The position numbers and the translations under genes are program-made. This document shows positions 25,403 to 33,738 of a DNA stretch of 64,000 bases, piece by piece. Positions within the stretch are counted from its first letter, which is position 1. Every line of letters begins with the position of its first letter. The notes under the pieces were generated by a model, which was not told the origin of the DNA, did no database searches, and worked only from the letters and a program-made list of their open reading frames with translations. Source of the DNA: CAVRTM01 sp963724015 (GTDB lineage Bacteria; Actinomycetota; Actinomycetes; Actinomycetales; Dermatophilaceae); contig CAVRTM010000012.1 of the NCBI GenBank assembly GCA_963724015.1, forward strand, positions 342,905 to 406,904, written 5' to 3'.

Positions 25403-25822
25403 GTGACCGTCACCGAGACGCTGCCCGCACCGACGACCGCCCCGACGCAGCCGCAGATCCACTTCCCGTCCGGCCTGGTCGGCTACCCCGCCGCCCAGCG
25501 GTTCGTCCTGGAGCCGGCCGACGGCGGCGTGTTCGAGCTGCGCGGCGTGTCGGAGGACGATCCCGACTTCGTCGTCGTCGCCCCCTCGGCCTTCTTCCCC
25601 GACTACGCACCGGTGATCGACGACGAGACGGTCGAGCGGCTCGCCCTGCGCAGCGAGGAGGACGCCCTCGTGCTGCTGGTCGTCACCCTGCGCGACAACC
25701 CGGCCGACGCCTCCGCCAACACCCTCGCACCGCTCGTCATCAACGCCCGGACGTACGACGCCGCACAGGTCGTCCTCACCGGTCAGCCCTTCTCGCTGCG
25801 CCAGCCGCTGCTCGCGTCCTGA
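25403..25822 (+). CDS. fliW: Flagellar assembly factor FliW
   Basis: Protein that binds flagellin or, when free, CsrA, and so relieves CsrA repression of flagellin translation. 139 residues from GTG 25403 with GGAGAGA upstream. IHFPSGLVGYPAAQRFVLEP, SEDDPDFVVVAPSAFFPDYA and VVTLRDNPADASANTLAPLV followed by INARTYDAAQVVL are the FliW family landmarks. A GTG start fits because the upstream in-frame sequence overlaps flgN and is Arg-rich noise. Next gene is csrA, the conserved fliW-csrA pair. Confidence 0.94.
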   Translation: MTVTETLPAPTTAPTQPQIHFPSGLVGYPAAQRFVLEPADGGVFELRGVSEDDPDFVVVAPSAFFPDYAPVIDDETVERLALRSEEDALVLLVVTLRDNPADASANTLAPLVINARTYDAAQVVLTGQPFSLRQPLLAS

Positions 25823-25902
25823 GTCCCGCGCCCCTCGGGCGCACCTCCACGGCCGCGCCGCTTAGGGTGGGACGTCCGGGCAGCAGGCGAAAGGACTCCT
25901 CC

Positions 25903-26193
25903 ATGCTGGTGCTCAGCCGTCGTCCCCAACAGAGCTTCGTCATCGGCCACGACATCGTCATCACGGTGCTCGAGGTCAACGGCGACACCGTGCGCCTGGG
26001 CATCGCCGCGCCCCGCGACGTGGACATCCACCGCGAAGAGGTCTACCGCGAGCTGCAGCAGGCCAACACGACCGCCGCCTCCCCCTCCTCCGACGCGGTG
26101 GCCGCCTTCACCCGACGCGCCTCGGCTGTGCCGAAGCCGGGCCAGGACGACCCCAAGCCGGGCGTCCAGCCGGACCCGCCGACACCCGCCTGA
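25903..26193 (+). CDS. csrA: Carbon storage regulator CsrA with C-terminal extension
   Basis: RNA-binding dimer that blocks ribosome access at GGA sites. Residues 1-55 are a complete CsrA: MLVLSRRPQQSFVIGHDIVI, LEVNGDTVRLGIAAPRDVDI and HREEVYREL. RNA-contact residues Leu4 and Arg44 are present. About 40 extra residues (Ala/Pro/Ser-rich, ending PGVQPDPPTPA) follow, longer than the usual 60-75-residue family. ATG 25903 has AAAGGA upstream. The last 86 bases overlap the 3' end of antisense apbE. Likely target: the fliC leader at 23530-23600. Confidence 0.94.
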   Translation: MLVLSRRPQQSFVIGHDIVITVLEVNGDTVRLGIAAPRDVDIHREEVYRELQQANTTAASPSSDAVAAFTRRASAVPKPGQDDPKPGVQPDPPTPA

Positions 26194-27205
26194 CCGGACC
26201 AGGCACAGCGCCGGACGGCACCGAGCCGGACTCCAGGGCGTCTGCGCCGCGGCGCACCTCCGCGCCCGCCGGCCAGCCCCCGACGTACAGCGGCACGCCG
26301 TCCTCGCCGACCAGGCGGGCCGCCAGCTGCCGCCCGGCCAGCAGCCCGGCGGCCGCGCGACCGCGCACCACAGCCGCGGTCGACCACGTGTTGGCCTCCA
26401 GACAGGTGCCGGCCGCGACGGTGACCGAGCGCCATACGGGCTCGACCGGCAGGCACGTGGCCGGGTCCAGGATGTGGTGCAGCTCGCGGCCCTCCCGCTG
26501 CCACTGCCGCGCGCGCGTGCTCGAGGTGGCGAGCGCCCCGCCCGACGGGAGGGCGACCAGGGCCGCGGGGTCGTCGGGCTGGTCGCGGACCAGGACCCGC
26601 CAGCCTCCGTCCGGCCCGGCACCGGCCGTGGCGATGTCCCCACCGAGTGAGACGAGCACCCCGATCCCCAGCTGGTCGGCCACCACCCGCGCGCAGCGGT
26701 CGGCGGCCCAGGCCTTGGCCGTCGCACCCAGGTCCAGCCGGATGTCGGCAGGGACGCTCACCACCCGGTGGGCAGCGTCCAGCTCGATCCGCTGCCAGCC
26801 GGGCGCCGGACGCCGTACGACGCGGATGCCGTCGCGGCGCGGGGCCGCCTCGGCGACCTCGGGGTAGCTCCGGTCGTAGCCCAGGGCCGCGAGCGCATCC
26901 CCCAGCGTCGGGTCCACCGCCCCGGAGGTGGCGCGCGCGGCGGTCAGCGCGGCATGGAGCAGCTCGGACAGGACGTCGCTGACCCGGGTGGGACGGCCCC
27001 GGCGCACGCCCAGGCGGCGCAGCTCGGAGTCCGGGCGGAACCGGCTCGCCGCGAGCTCCACGCGGGCCAGCTCACGGTCGACCAGGCGCTTGGCCGCGGG
27101 CAGGTGGTGCGGGTCGGCGACGGCAAGGCGCACCGTGGTGGACCAGAGCGCCCACTCGTACGCCGGCCCCCGCAGCGTCAGGTCGGCCAGGTCGGCGGAG
27201 GCCAT
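26108..27205 (-). CDS. apbE: FAD:protein FMN transferase (ApbE family)
   Basis: Flavinylates periplasmic or membrane proteins by attaching FMN to a Thr/Ser. 365 residues. ATSGAVDPTLGDALAALGYD, DIRLDLGATAKAWAADRCAR, VLVSLGGDIATAG and HHILDPATCLPVEPVWRSVT are the ApbE order of FAD- and Mg-binding motifs; EANTWSTAAVV follows. No signal peptide, so it acts in the cytoplasm or is not exported. The ATG shares a base with the preceding small membrane gene (TGATG). The tail after LYVGGWPAG is non-conserved and overlaps csrA; the true end could be earlier in vivo only if an extra base hides a stop. Confidence 0.9.
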   Translation of the reverse strand: MASADLADLTLRGPAYEWALWSTTVRLAVADPHHLPAAKRLVDRELARVELAASRFRPDSELRRLGVRRGRPTRVSDVLSELLHAALTAARATSGAVDPTLGDALAALGYDRSYPEVAEAAPRRDGIRVVRRPAPGWQRIELDAAHRVVSVPADIRLDLGATAKAWAADRCARVVADQLGIGVLVSLGGDIATAGAGPDGGWRVLVRDQPDDPAALVALPSGGALATSSTRARQWQREGRELHHILDPATCLPVEPVWRSVTVAAGTCLEANTWSTAAVVRGRAAAGLLAGRQLAARLVGEDGVPLYVGGWPAGAEVRRGADALESGSVPSGAVPGPVRRVSAGPAGRPAWGRPGPASAQPRRVG

Positions 27206-27459
27206 CACGACCCGCCCGACTGCGCCTGGGGAGGTCCGGCGGCGATCCCGGGCTGCACCGGGGAGCTCGGAGCGACCGAGGAGCTCGACGCCGCCGAGGT
27301 GGTGGAGCGGGCGGCCGACGTCGACGTGCTGGAGCCGGCGACCCGGTCCGACGCGTGAGCCAGGCCGGCCACCGCCCCGGTCGCCATCACACCGATTCCG
27401 GCGAGAACGGCAGTGACCTGCCGGACCCGGTGCCGGTTGCCTGCTCGTGCGCTGTCCAT
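27205..27459 (-). CDS. Small single-pass membrane or exported protein coupled to apbE
   Basis: 84 residues. A basic N-terminus (MDSARAGNRHRVRQ) is followed by one hydrophobic stretch (VTAVLAGIGVMATGAVAGLA) and a Ser/Thr/Ala/Pro-rich tail. AGGAGG seven bases before ATG 27459 is a perfect ribosome site. Overlaps apbE by one base, so the pair is co-translated. It could be a flavin acceptor or anchor, but I do not see the D-x-x-(S/T)-G-A-T-type flavinylation motif. The preceding 27460-27560 gap holds nothing evident. Confidence 0.75.
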   Translation of the reverse strand: MDSARAGNRHRVRQVTAVLAGIGVMATGAVAGLAHASDRVAGSSTSTSAARSTTSAASSSSVAPSSPVQPGIAAGPPQAQSGGS

Positions 27460-27560
27460 GGGGAAACCTCCTGGAGGGCTGCTGGACCTCCAGGCTCGAC
27501 AACCCCGCTGTGCTGGCCCTGTGCCGGCCCTGTCCCCCTGCTGACAGGTGCGCGGCCCCG

Positions 27561-28199
27561 CTACAGGTCCGGCCCGGCGCTGCGCAGGCGCTCGACCTCG
27601 GACATCGCCTCGCGCAGGTCGGCCAGCCACGCGTCGGTGTGCTCGCCCACGAGCTTGACGCACCAGGCGAGCGCCTCCGAGCGGGAGCGGGCGACACCGG
27701 CGTCGACGAGGGTGTCGAGCACCTGCCGCTCGCTCTGGCGCAGCCGGGTCATGGCCGGCACGGCCAGGTGGGTGAAGAGGCGGCCGGTGTCGCCGATCCG
27801 GGCGCCCCAGGAGACCTGCCGCCCGTAGCGCGACTGGGCCTCCTCGGCGATCGCCATCCGCTGCCCGCGGGTCTCCTCCCGCCACCGGGTGATCCGTCCC
27901 TCGGCGGCGTCCTCGCCACCGTCCACCGGTGCGAGCTCGCCGGTCACCGTGATCTCGTCGCGGTCCACCACGACCTCGGGGCCACCGACGAACCAGTCGT
28001 CGGGCAGCCGGCCGGCGAACCACTCCGCCGCGCCGCTGGCGTCGGGCAGGTCGGCCTGCTGCCAGCCACCCGGCCGCCCGAACGGGCCGCCACGGCGCGG
28101 CCCGGACCCGTGTCCGTGCCGGCTACGTGGACCTCGCCCGCCCATGCCACGCCGGCCGGGGCCGCCGACCTCTTCGCTGTTCGTGTCGTCTGTCGACAT
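27561..28199 (-). CDS. Actinobacterial hypothetical with ribbon-helix-helix-like C-terminus
   Basis: 212 residues. The first about 50 are Gly/Arg-rich and disordered (GRRGMGGRGPRSRHGHGSGP). The centre has SGAAEWFAGRLPDDWFVGGP and VVVDRDEITVTGELAPVD. The C-terminal third, RQVLDTLVDAGVARSRSEAL followed by AWCVKLVGEHTDAW, resembles a ribbon-helix-helix DNA-binding unit (the SRSEA turn). ATG 28199 with AAGGGAG upstream. A perfect tandem 8-bp repeat just before the gene is a candidate self-operator. Function not known. Confidence 0.75.
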   Translation of the reverse strand: MSTDDTNSEEVGGPGRRGMGGRGPRSRHGHGSGPRRGGPFGRPGGWQQADLPDASGAAEWFAGRLPDDWFVGGPEVVVDRDEITVTGELAPVDGGEDAAEGRITRWREETRGQRMAIAEEAQSRYGRQVSWGARIGDTGRLFTHLAVPAMTRLRQSERQVLDTLVDAGVARSRSEALAWCVKLVGEHTDAWLADLREAMSEVERLRSAGPDL

Positions 28200-28215
28200 G
28201 TCGTTCTCCCTTCTG

Positions 28216-28231
28216 ATTACACCATTACACC
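28216..28231. promoter_or_regulatory. Tandem ATTACACC direct repeat, candidate operator
   Basis: ATTACACC occurs twice head to tail (28216-28223, 28224-28231); on the gene's strand GGTGTAATGGTGTAAT. It ends about 17 bases before the ATG of the RHH-like gene and overlaps where its -10 could be. Tandem direct repeats suit RHH dimers. The rest of 28200-28378 is otherwise empty. Confidence 0.5.
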
Positions 28232-28378
28232 TTGACATCGGCGCGCTGTCACCCCCTCGATGTCGTGCCGCCGCCTCGCCGGCCGAGCTCGCTGCGCTCT
28301 ACCAGCCGGCACACCGAGCTGCCGCCATCTCGGCGGCCCCTCGTGCGGCGTACCAGCGCCGTGGTGTTGGCTGGGGGC

Positions 28379-28819
28379 ATGCCGCTTCTCGGAGAGTACG
28401 AGCCCAGTCCCACCCAGTGGGTCCGTGAGCAGGTCGAGGAGTACGAGCGCTCCGGCGGAAGGAGCGGCACCACCATGCGCGGCATGCCGGTCATCCTCCT
28501 GACCACCGTCGGCGCGAAGTCCGGCAAGCTGCGCAAGGTGCCGCTGATGCGCGTGGAGCACGACGGCCGCTACGCCGCGGTCGCCTCCCTGGGCGGTGCC
28601 CCGAAGCACCCCGTCTGGTACCACAACGTCCTGGCCGATCCCCACGTCGAGCTGCAGGACGGGACGGTCAAGCAGGACATGGTCGCCCGCGAGGTCACCG
28701 GCGAGGAGAAGGCGCAGTGGTGGGAGCGCTGCGTCGCCGCGTTCCCGGACTACGCCGACTACCAGAAGAAGACCGACCGCGAGATCCCGGTGTTCGTGCT
28801 CGAGCCTGCGGCGGGCTGA
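28379..28819 (+). CDS. Deazaflavin (F420)-dependent nitroreductase family protein
   Basis: 146 residues from ATG 28379. DDN/FDOR-A fold: WVREQVEEYERSGGRSGTTM, MPVILLTTVGAKSGKLRKVP (the T-x-G-x-K-S-G motif), LMRVEHDGRYAAVASLGGAP and KHPVWYHNVLADPHVELQDG, the classic N-L-x-x-x-P-x-V segment. Such proteins use reduced F420 on diverse substrates. Monocistronic, followed by a very strong terminator. Earlier in-frame starts give basic sequence that overlaps the RHH promoter region and were rejected. Confidence 0.9.
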   Translation: MPLLGEYEPSPTQWVREQVEEYERSGGRSGTTMRGMPVILLTTVGAKSGKLRKVPLMRVEHDGRYAAVASLGGAPKHPVWYHNVLADPHVELQDGTVKQDMVAREVTGEEKAQWWERCVAAFPDYADYQKKTDREIPVFVLEPAAG

Positions 28820-28829
28820 GCACCCGCCC

Positions 28830-28882
28830 CCGCACGACGAAGCGGCCGCACCCCGTCGGGGTGCGGCCGCTTCGTCGTGCGG
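28830..28882. terminator. 25-bp bidirectional hairpin terminator
   Basis: A perfect 25-bp inverted repeat (28830-28854 against 28858-28882; cores CCGCACGACGAAGCGG and CCGCTTCGTCGTGCGG) around loop GTC, between two convergent genes that stop at 28819 and 28898. The longest hairpin in the window. Confidence 0.9.
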
Positions 28883-28897
28883 TTGGGTTCCGCGCGG

Positions 28898-30301
28898 CTA
28901 CATGTCTTCGAGCTGGCGGCCCTTGGTCTCCTTGACGAACTTGGCGACGAAGAAGAACGACAGGATCGCGAAGAAGGTGTAGAAGCCGTAGGCGAAGGCC
29001 AGTCCGATGTCGGCGAACTTGGGGAAGCTCGTCGAGATCGCGAAGTTGGCGAGCCACTGGGCGGCCGCCGCCAGGCCGAGGGCGCTCGCGCGGATCTTGT
29101 TGTTGAACATCTCGCCCAGCAGCACCCAGACGACGGGCCCCCAGGAGACGCCGAAGAAGACGACGAACAGGTTCGCCGCGAGCAGCGCGACGATGCCTGC
29201 GGTGTGGCTCAGGACCGGCTGGCCATTGTGCACCGGCGCCGTCCCGAACACCGCGGACAACGTGCCGAGCGTGACCGCCATGCCGGCTGACCCGATCAGC
29301 AGCAGGATCCGGCGACCGATCTTGTCGATGACCGAGATCGCCACAAGGGTGACCACGATGTTGGTCACCGAGGTGATCACGGTGATGGTGAGGGCGTCAC
29401 TCTCGCTGAACCCGACCTGCTGCCACAGCGCCGAGGAGTAGTAGAAGATCACGTTGATGCCGACGAACTGCTGGAAGACCGACAGCGCGATCCCGACCCA
29501 GACGATCGGCAACAGGCCACGGCCGCCGGGCTTCTCCAGGTCCTTGAAGGACGAACGCGCCTCCAGCGCCACGGTGCGACGGATCTCGGACATGCGCTCG
29601 TCGATGCCCGTCTTGAGGACCTGCCCGAGCACCGAGCGCGCCTTGTCGTTCTCGCCCCTGGAGACGAGGTAGCGGGGTGACTCCGGAATCTGCAGCGACA
29701 GGATGCCGTAGGCCAGGGCCGGGATGACGCCGGTGAGGAACATCCAGCGCCAGGCGGCCAGACCGAACCACAGCGGCTTGCCGGCTCCGCCGGCCAGCCC
29801 CGCGAGAAAGGCGTCGGACAGCAGCGCGATGAAGATGCCGGTGACGATCGCCAGCTGCTGCAGCGACCCCATCCGGCCGCGGATCGAGGCCGGCGAGATC
29901 TCGGCGATGTAGGCGGGCGCGATCACCGAGGCGGCGCCGACGCCGAGGCCGCCGATGATGCGCCACAGGATCAGCTCCCAGGGGCTGAACGCGAGACCCG
30001 ACCCGAGCGCGCTGATGACGAAGAGCGCGGCGGCCAGGACCATGACCTTGATCCGGCCCTGGCGGTCAGCCAGCCAGCCGGCGGCATAGGCGCCGACGAC
30101 ACAACCGAGCAGGGCGGACGACACGGTGAACCCGGTCAGCAGGTCGCCCATCTGGAACTCGGCGCGCACCGCCGTCACCGCGCCGTTGATGACGGCCGTG
30201 TCGAAGCCGAAGAGGAAGCCTCCGAGCGCGGCGACCGTCGCGAGCAGCAACGCGCGTCCGGTGTCGTACTCCTCCTGCGTCTTGGGCTGGTTGACCGCCA
30301 T
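28898..30301 (-). CDS. MFS sugar porter (sugar:proton symporter)
   Basis: 467 residues, 12 membrane segments. Sugar-porter landmarks: GGFLFGFDTAVINGAV in helix 1, GWLADRQGRIKVM (loop 2-3 GR motif), RIIGGLGVGAASVIAPAYIA with EISPASIRGRMGSLQQ, the central loop PESPRYLVSRG, QQFVGINVIFYYSS in helix 7, and VWVLLGEMFNNKIRASAL near helix 10. Resembles the XylE/AraE/GlcP group; substrate not assignable, hexose or pentose likely. Start ATG 30301 has GGAGGA upstream. Stands alone. Confidence 0.92.
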   Translation of the reverse strand: MAVNQPKTQEEYDTGRALLLATVAALGGFLFGFDTAVINGAVTAVRAEFQMGDLLTGFTVSSALLGCVVGAYAAGWLADRQGRIKVMVLAAALFVISALGSGLAFSPWELILWRIIGGLGVGAASVIAPAYIAEISPASIRGRMGSLQQLAIVTGIFIALLSDAFLAGLAGGAGKPLWFGLAAWRWMFLTGVIPALAYGILSLQIPESPRYLVSRGENDKARSVLGQVLKTGIDERMSEIRRTVALEARSSFKDLEKPGGRGLLPIVWVGIALSVFQQFVGINVIFYYSSALWQQVGFSESDALTITVITSVTNIVVTLVAISVIDKIGRRILLLIGSAGMAVTLGTLSAVFGTAPVHNGQPVLSHTAGIVALLAANLFVVFFGVSWGPVVWVLLGEMFNNKIRASALGLAAAAQWLANFAISTSFPKFADIGLAFAYGFYTFFAILSFFFVAKFVKETKGRQLEDM

Positions 30302-30446
30302 CGCGTCCTCCACGACTCAGGCCGGGGCGTTCGGCACCCGGACGGAACAGAGACACACCTACCACGGACCGGGCTCGAGCGCCTCCCGTAGCGACCCGCC
30401 GGGTGGCGACCCGCCTGGTGGCACCGGCCCGTATGACGAGGCCGGG

Positions 30447-30872
30447 TCAGTCCGGGCGACGGGCCTTGGCGCTCGCCCGGTCGTTGGCCTTGCCGATGGC
30501 CTCCACCAGCTCGTCCTTGGTCATCGTCGAGCGGCCGCGGACGTCCAGCTCCCTCGCGACCTCCAGCAGGTGCTTCTTGGAGGCGCGGGCATCGACGCCA
30601 CCGGCCGTGTCGGCCTTGCTGTGCTGCCCACCGGCGGCGTGGTCGTCGGACGGACCGCTGGAGTCCTTCGGCCGCCAGTGGTCGCCGACCTTCTCGTGCG
30701 TGTGCTTCAGCGCCGAGTAGGCCACGCGGTGGGCCCGCTCCTCGTCGCCGTACTCCTCCGCGGCAGAGTCGTGGGCCTTGGCGAAGGTCCGCTGCGCCTT
30801 GGGGTCGGACCGTTCGATGGTCCCGGGCAGCTCGTCCTTGCGGGCGTCGCCACCCTTGGTCGTCTTCGGCAT
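30447..30872 (-). CDS. ChaB family protein with SAP/Rho-N-like tail
   Basis: 141 residues. The N-terminal ChaB domain reads LPGTIERSDPKAQRTFAKAH, then EYGDEERAHRVAYSALKHTH and EKVGDHW, a small helical domain of unknown function. A charged linker leads to a C-terminal KKHLLEVARELDVRGRSTMT with KDELVEAIGKAN, a SAP/Rho-N-like nucleic-acid-binding helix pair. Start ATG 30872. The gap to the lipoprotein (30873-30983) has a GTCGGG-5-CCCGAC hairpin at 30895-30911. The 30302-30446 gap shows nothing. Confidence 0.85.
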   Translation of the reverse strand: MPKTTKGGDARKDELPGTIERSDPKAQRTFAKAHDSAAEEYGDEERAHRVAYSALKHTHEKVGDHWRPKDSSGPSDDHAAGGQHSKADTAGGVDARASKKHLLEVARELDVRGRSTMTKDELVEAIGKANDRASAKARRPD

Positions 30873-30983
30873 GGCCACCTACTCCCTCGCTCCGGTCGGG
30901 TCCGGCCCGACGATCGGCGCCCCGATGCGCCGCCACCAGCCGGGACCTACCCGCCCGGCGGTGTCACCAACCGCGGCGCCTGC

Positions 30984-32306
30984 TCACCGGCTCGGCGGCT
31001 CGTAGAAGTACCAGTACTTGCTGCTGGCGTAGTTGTCGGCGAGGACCACCAGCCCGGTCGAGGGGTCGATGTTCTGCTTGGTCGACGAGGCGTTGTGGAC
31101 GTAGCTCTTCGGGTCGATGATCCGCAGCGTGCCGCGACCGGGAGGAAAGGCGATCTTGTCCATCCTCGTCGACTTCTCGTAGATCGCGCCGCCGGAGGAC
31201 GTGCACACACCCGCGTCGAGGCTGCCGGCCGGCTTGGGGTAGGTGGCGAACGTCCGGAGCATCCTGCGTTTCTCGTCCACGAGCAGCGTCACGCGGTTGG
31301 GACACTCCGAGACCTTGGCGATCGTGTGGTGGGTCCAGCGGCCCGTCGCGGTGTCCAGGACCAACAGCTCCAGCAGCGGCAGCTTGAGGTTGATGTTGGA
31401 GTTCTTCACCGCCGCGTAGAGAAAACCACCCGGGGTCTTGTCGGCCTTGAGGTTGATGTGGTCGTCAGAGCTGCGCGGGCCCTGGAGCGCCGCCGTCGGG
31501 GCCGACCACTGGTCGGCAGCGGTGCCGTCCTCGTGGCTGCTGAAGTACATGCCGTCCGGCGCCTTGCCGTGCTGGCTGCTCCACATGACCCCGACGCGAT
31601 TGCCGCCGTACGACACGACCGCGGAGGTGTCGTCCACGGAGACTCCGCGTGCGTGCGGCAAGGGGCGCGGAGTGCCCCATTGCGTCTGGTCGGTGCCACT
31701 GGTCGTGGAGTTGATGTAGATGGTGTTGCCCTGCTGCCAGGTGGCCCACAGCGTGCCGGTGGAGTCCTGGTCGATCGTGAGGGTCTCGCTCTTGGTGGTG
31801 TTGATCGTGGCGGGATAGCCGGGGTCGAGCCGGTACTTCTTGGCTGCGCTGTCGTAGCTGTACCGGAACAGCAGGCTCGGGTCCCCCGTCACCGCCGGCT
31901 GGTTGTCCCTCGGGAACTGGTGGGAGGCGATGAACAGCTTCGTGCCGTTCCAGAGCACGTCGGCGTGCGTGTCGGCACGGCCGTCGGCGAGGACCCGGTC
32001 GTCCTTCCACGTCCGCGTCGTCGGGTCGAGCTTGAAGATGTGGAAGTCGTTGCTGATGACGTCCCACATGTTCGCCCACCACACCCCGTCGTTGAACCAC
32101 AGGATGCTCTCGGCACGCTTGGTGCCGGTGGGCGTGCCCCGGCCCGTGTCGGTCGAGCCTGCCGCCTCGACACCGGCGGGCGGGGACGACGGCACGGTGC
32201 TCGCCAGCGTGACCGGCTTGCCGCCGTCGGCGCAACCGCTGAGGACCGCGGCCAATGAGACCGCACCAACGGCAACGGCCAGCAAAGAGCGGTGGACGCG
32301 TCTCAT
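30984..32306 (-). CDS. Lipoprotein with predicted beta-propeller-like repeats
   Basis: 440 residues. Signal peptide MRRVHRSLLAVAVGAVSLAA ends at lipobox LSGC, so it is lipid-anchored outside the membrane. Repeating blocks such as ESILWFNDGVWWANMWD, DVLWNGTKLFIASHQF, TLWATWQQGNTIYIN and VGVMWSSQHGKAPDGMYFSS suggest a BNR/sialidase-like or other propeller fold; no catalytic signature is evident. Two Cys near the C-terminus. Lies 131 bases downstream of the metallophosphoesterase gene, so it may be read from the glycan operon or from its own promoter. ATG 32306 chosen over GTG 32312. Confidence 0.75.
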   Translation of the reverse strand: MRRVHRSLLAVAVGAVSLAAVLSGCADGGKPVTLASTVPSSPPAGVEAAGSTDTGRGTPTGTKRAESILWFNDGVWWANMWDVISNDFHIFKLDPTTRTWKDDRVLADGRADTHADVLWNGTKLFIASHQFPRDNQPAVTGDPSLLFRYSYDSAAKKYRLDPGYPATINTTKSETLTIDQDSTGTLWATWQQGNTIYINSTTSGTDQTQWGTPRPLPHARGVSVDDTSAVVSYGGNRVGVMWSSQHGKAPDGMYFSSHEDGTAADQWSAPTAALQGPRSSDDHINLKADKTPGGFLYAAVKNSNINLKLPLLELLVLDTATGRWTHHTIAKVSECPNRVTLLVDEKRRMLRTFATYPKPAGSLDAGVCTSSGGAIYEKSTRMDKIAFPPGRGTLRIIDPKSYVHNASSTKQNIDPSTGLVVLADNYASSKYWYFYEPPSR

Positions 32307-32437
32307 TCTCACCCCAGGTCGTCAAACGCACGAACGCATGGCTTACCAGCCGATCCCCCTTGCGGCACAACACGATTGAGACTCAGAGTACGGCAGCCCT
32401 GGCGCGGCGGCGATGTCTACGGTAAGACCGGACCTGC

Positions 32438-33556
32438 TCATGCAGGGAGCGCCGGCTCGTGCGCCGATGGGTCACCGGTGGGCATGCCGGGACGTCCGGA
32501 CACCCCCCAGTACCGCAGCGACGCCTGCACCGTCACGGCGCCCTCGGCGTCGAGTGCGTCCACCCTGACATAGGGGAACAGCCGGTCGTCGTCGCGGTCC
32601 GGACCGCCGCCGCGGACGTCGTCGCTCCAGGTGCCGGTGTTGAGGTAGCACGCGGACGTGCCTGCGATCGGGCCCTTCTCGGCTCGATGCGTGTGCCCGA
32701 AGATGACCACCGGCACCGAAGCGGCATTCCGGTCGAGCGCGCAGTGGACGCGTGCGGCTGCTCGTGCCAACCCCGGTCCGCGGGGGCCGACTCCGATACG
32801 GCGCGAGAGGACGCGGCGGCTCACGCCCACCGCGGCGGGCAGAGTGCGAAAGCGCGAGACGCGCACCAGGGCGCGAGCGGCGGGGACGGGGAGCGCGGCG
32901 CGTGATGCCTCCGCGTCGACCAGTGCCAGGTATGGCGCCGCGACCGCCCTCTGCTCCCCGCGCGCGGTCGCCACGGCCGCTCGCGTCACGGCGCCCAGCC
33001 GCCGGATCGGTCCGCCGCCGGCCGTGGCGGACCAGGCCGTCAGGAGTGACTGAGCTGGCGGCGACGACACGGACTGCTCCAGCAGGGTGGGAAAGCGGTG
33101 GACGTCGTGGTGCTGGTGCCCATGCTCGGCGTGAAACACGTGCGGCTCGTGCAGCCACCACGGATGCACGTGCACCGCACCGCCGGCCGGCGGCGGCCCG
33201 CCCGTCACGCCGACTGACAGCAGCTGCTCGAGGATCTCCCGCACGGCCGGGCGTGCCAGCGCGGTGTCGTGGTTGCCGCACACCACCTCGATGTCCAACC
33301 CGACGCTCCGCGCCCCGGCCAGGGCGGCGAACACCTCGGGGTGCCGGCGCGCGATGGCGCTCAAGGCGGCAGTCGCGCCGTCGTCGGTCGGCAGGTCGAA
33401 GCTGTCGCCGAGCAGCACGATGCTGCGCCCGGTCTCCGGCCTGGTGTCCGCGACCACGCCCAGGAACTCGACCAGGGCCGCAGCCGTGCCCCGGTGGTCC
33501 GGTCCAGCACCCAGGTGCAGGTCGCTGACGAACCACCAGATGTGCGCGGAGCTCAC
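32438..33556 (-). CDS. Metallophosphoesterase, last gene of glycan operon
   Basis: 372 residues, calcineurin-like fold. Metal motifs in order: WWFVSDLHLGAG (DxH), IVLLGDSFDLP (GDxxD), VVCGNHDTAL (GNHD), then HPWWLHEPHVFHAEHGHQHH and VVIFGHTHRAEKGP (GHTH). Overall like UDP-2,3-diacylglucosamine hydrolase-type enzymes, but with an inserted Arg/Ala-rich region (about 190-280). May act on a nucleotide- or lipid-linked sugar phosphate in the neighbouring pathway. GTG 33556 overlaps the upstream stop (GTGA). Confidence 0.87.
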   Translation of the reverse strand: MSSAHIWWFVSDLHLGAGPDHRGTAAALVEFLGVVADTRPETGRSIVLLGDSFDLPTDDGATAALSAIARRHPEVFAALAGARSVGLDIEVVCGNHDTALARPAVREILEQLLSVGVTGGPPPAGGAVHVHPWWLHEPHVFHAEHGHQHHDVHRFPTLLEQSVSSPPAQSLLTAWSATAGGGPIRRLGAVTRAAVATARGEQRAVAAPYLALVDAEASRAALPVPAARALVRVSRFRTLPAAVGVSRRVLSRRIGVGPRGPGLARAAARVHCALDRNAASVPVVIFGHTHRAEKGPIAGTSACYLNTGTWSDDVRGGGPDRDDDRLFPYVRVDALDAEGAVTVQASLRYWGVSGRPGMPTGDPSAHEPALPA

Positions 33557-33738
33557 GTGAGCAGGCCGATGGCCCTGGGCAGCACCAGGACCGCACAGGC
33601 CAGCATGAGCAGCAGCTCTGCACGCAGGAGCCAGCTCGAGCGTGCCGCGCCGACCTCTGCGGCGCCAACCCGGCGCACCTCCACCACCGACATCACGACC
33701 AGCAGCGACACGGCGACGACGAACCCGACGGCGGTCAT
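33553..33738 (-). CDS. Small two-helix membrane protein in glycan operon
   Basis: 61 residues. Two hydrophobic helices (AVGFVVAVSLLVVMSVVEVR and LRAELLLMLACAVLVLPRAI) joined by a short basic loop. ATG 33738 overlaps the upstream stop and its own stop overlaps the next GTG, so it is embedded in the coupled chain. Easily missed by length filters. Function unknown; a subunit or adaptor of the membrane glycan machinery is my inference. Confidence 0.72.
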   Translation of the reverse strand: MTAVGFVVAVSLLVVMSVVEVRRVGAAEVGAARSSWLLRAELLLMLACAVLVLPRAIGLLT

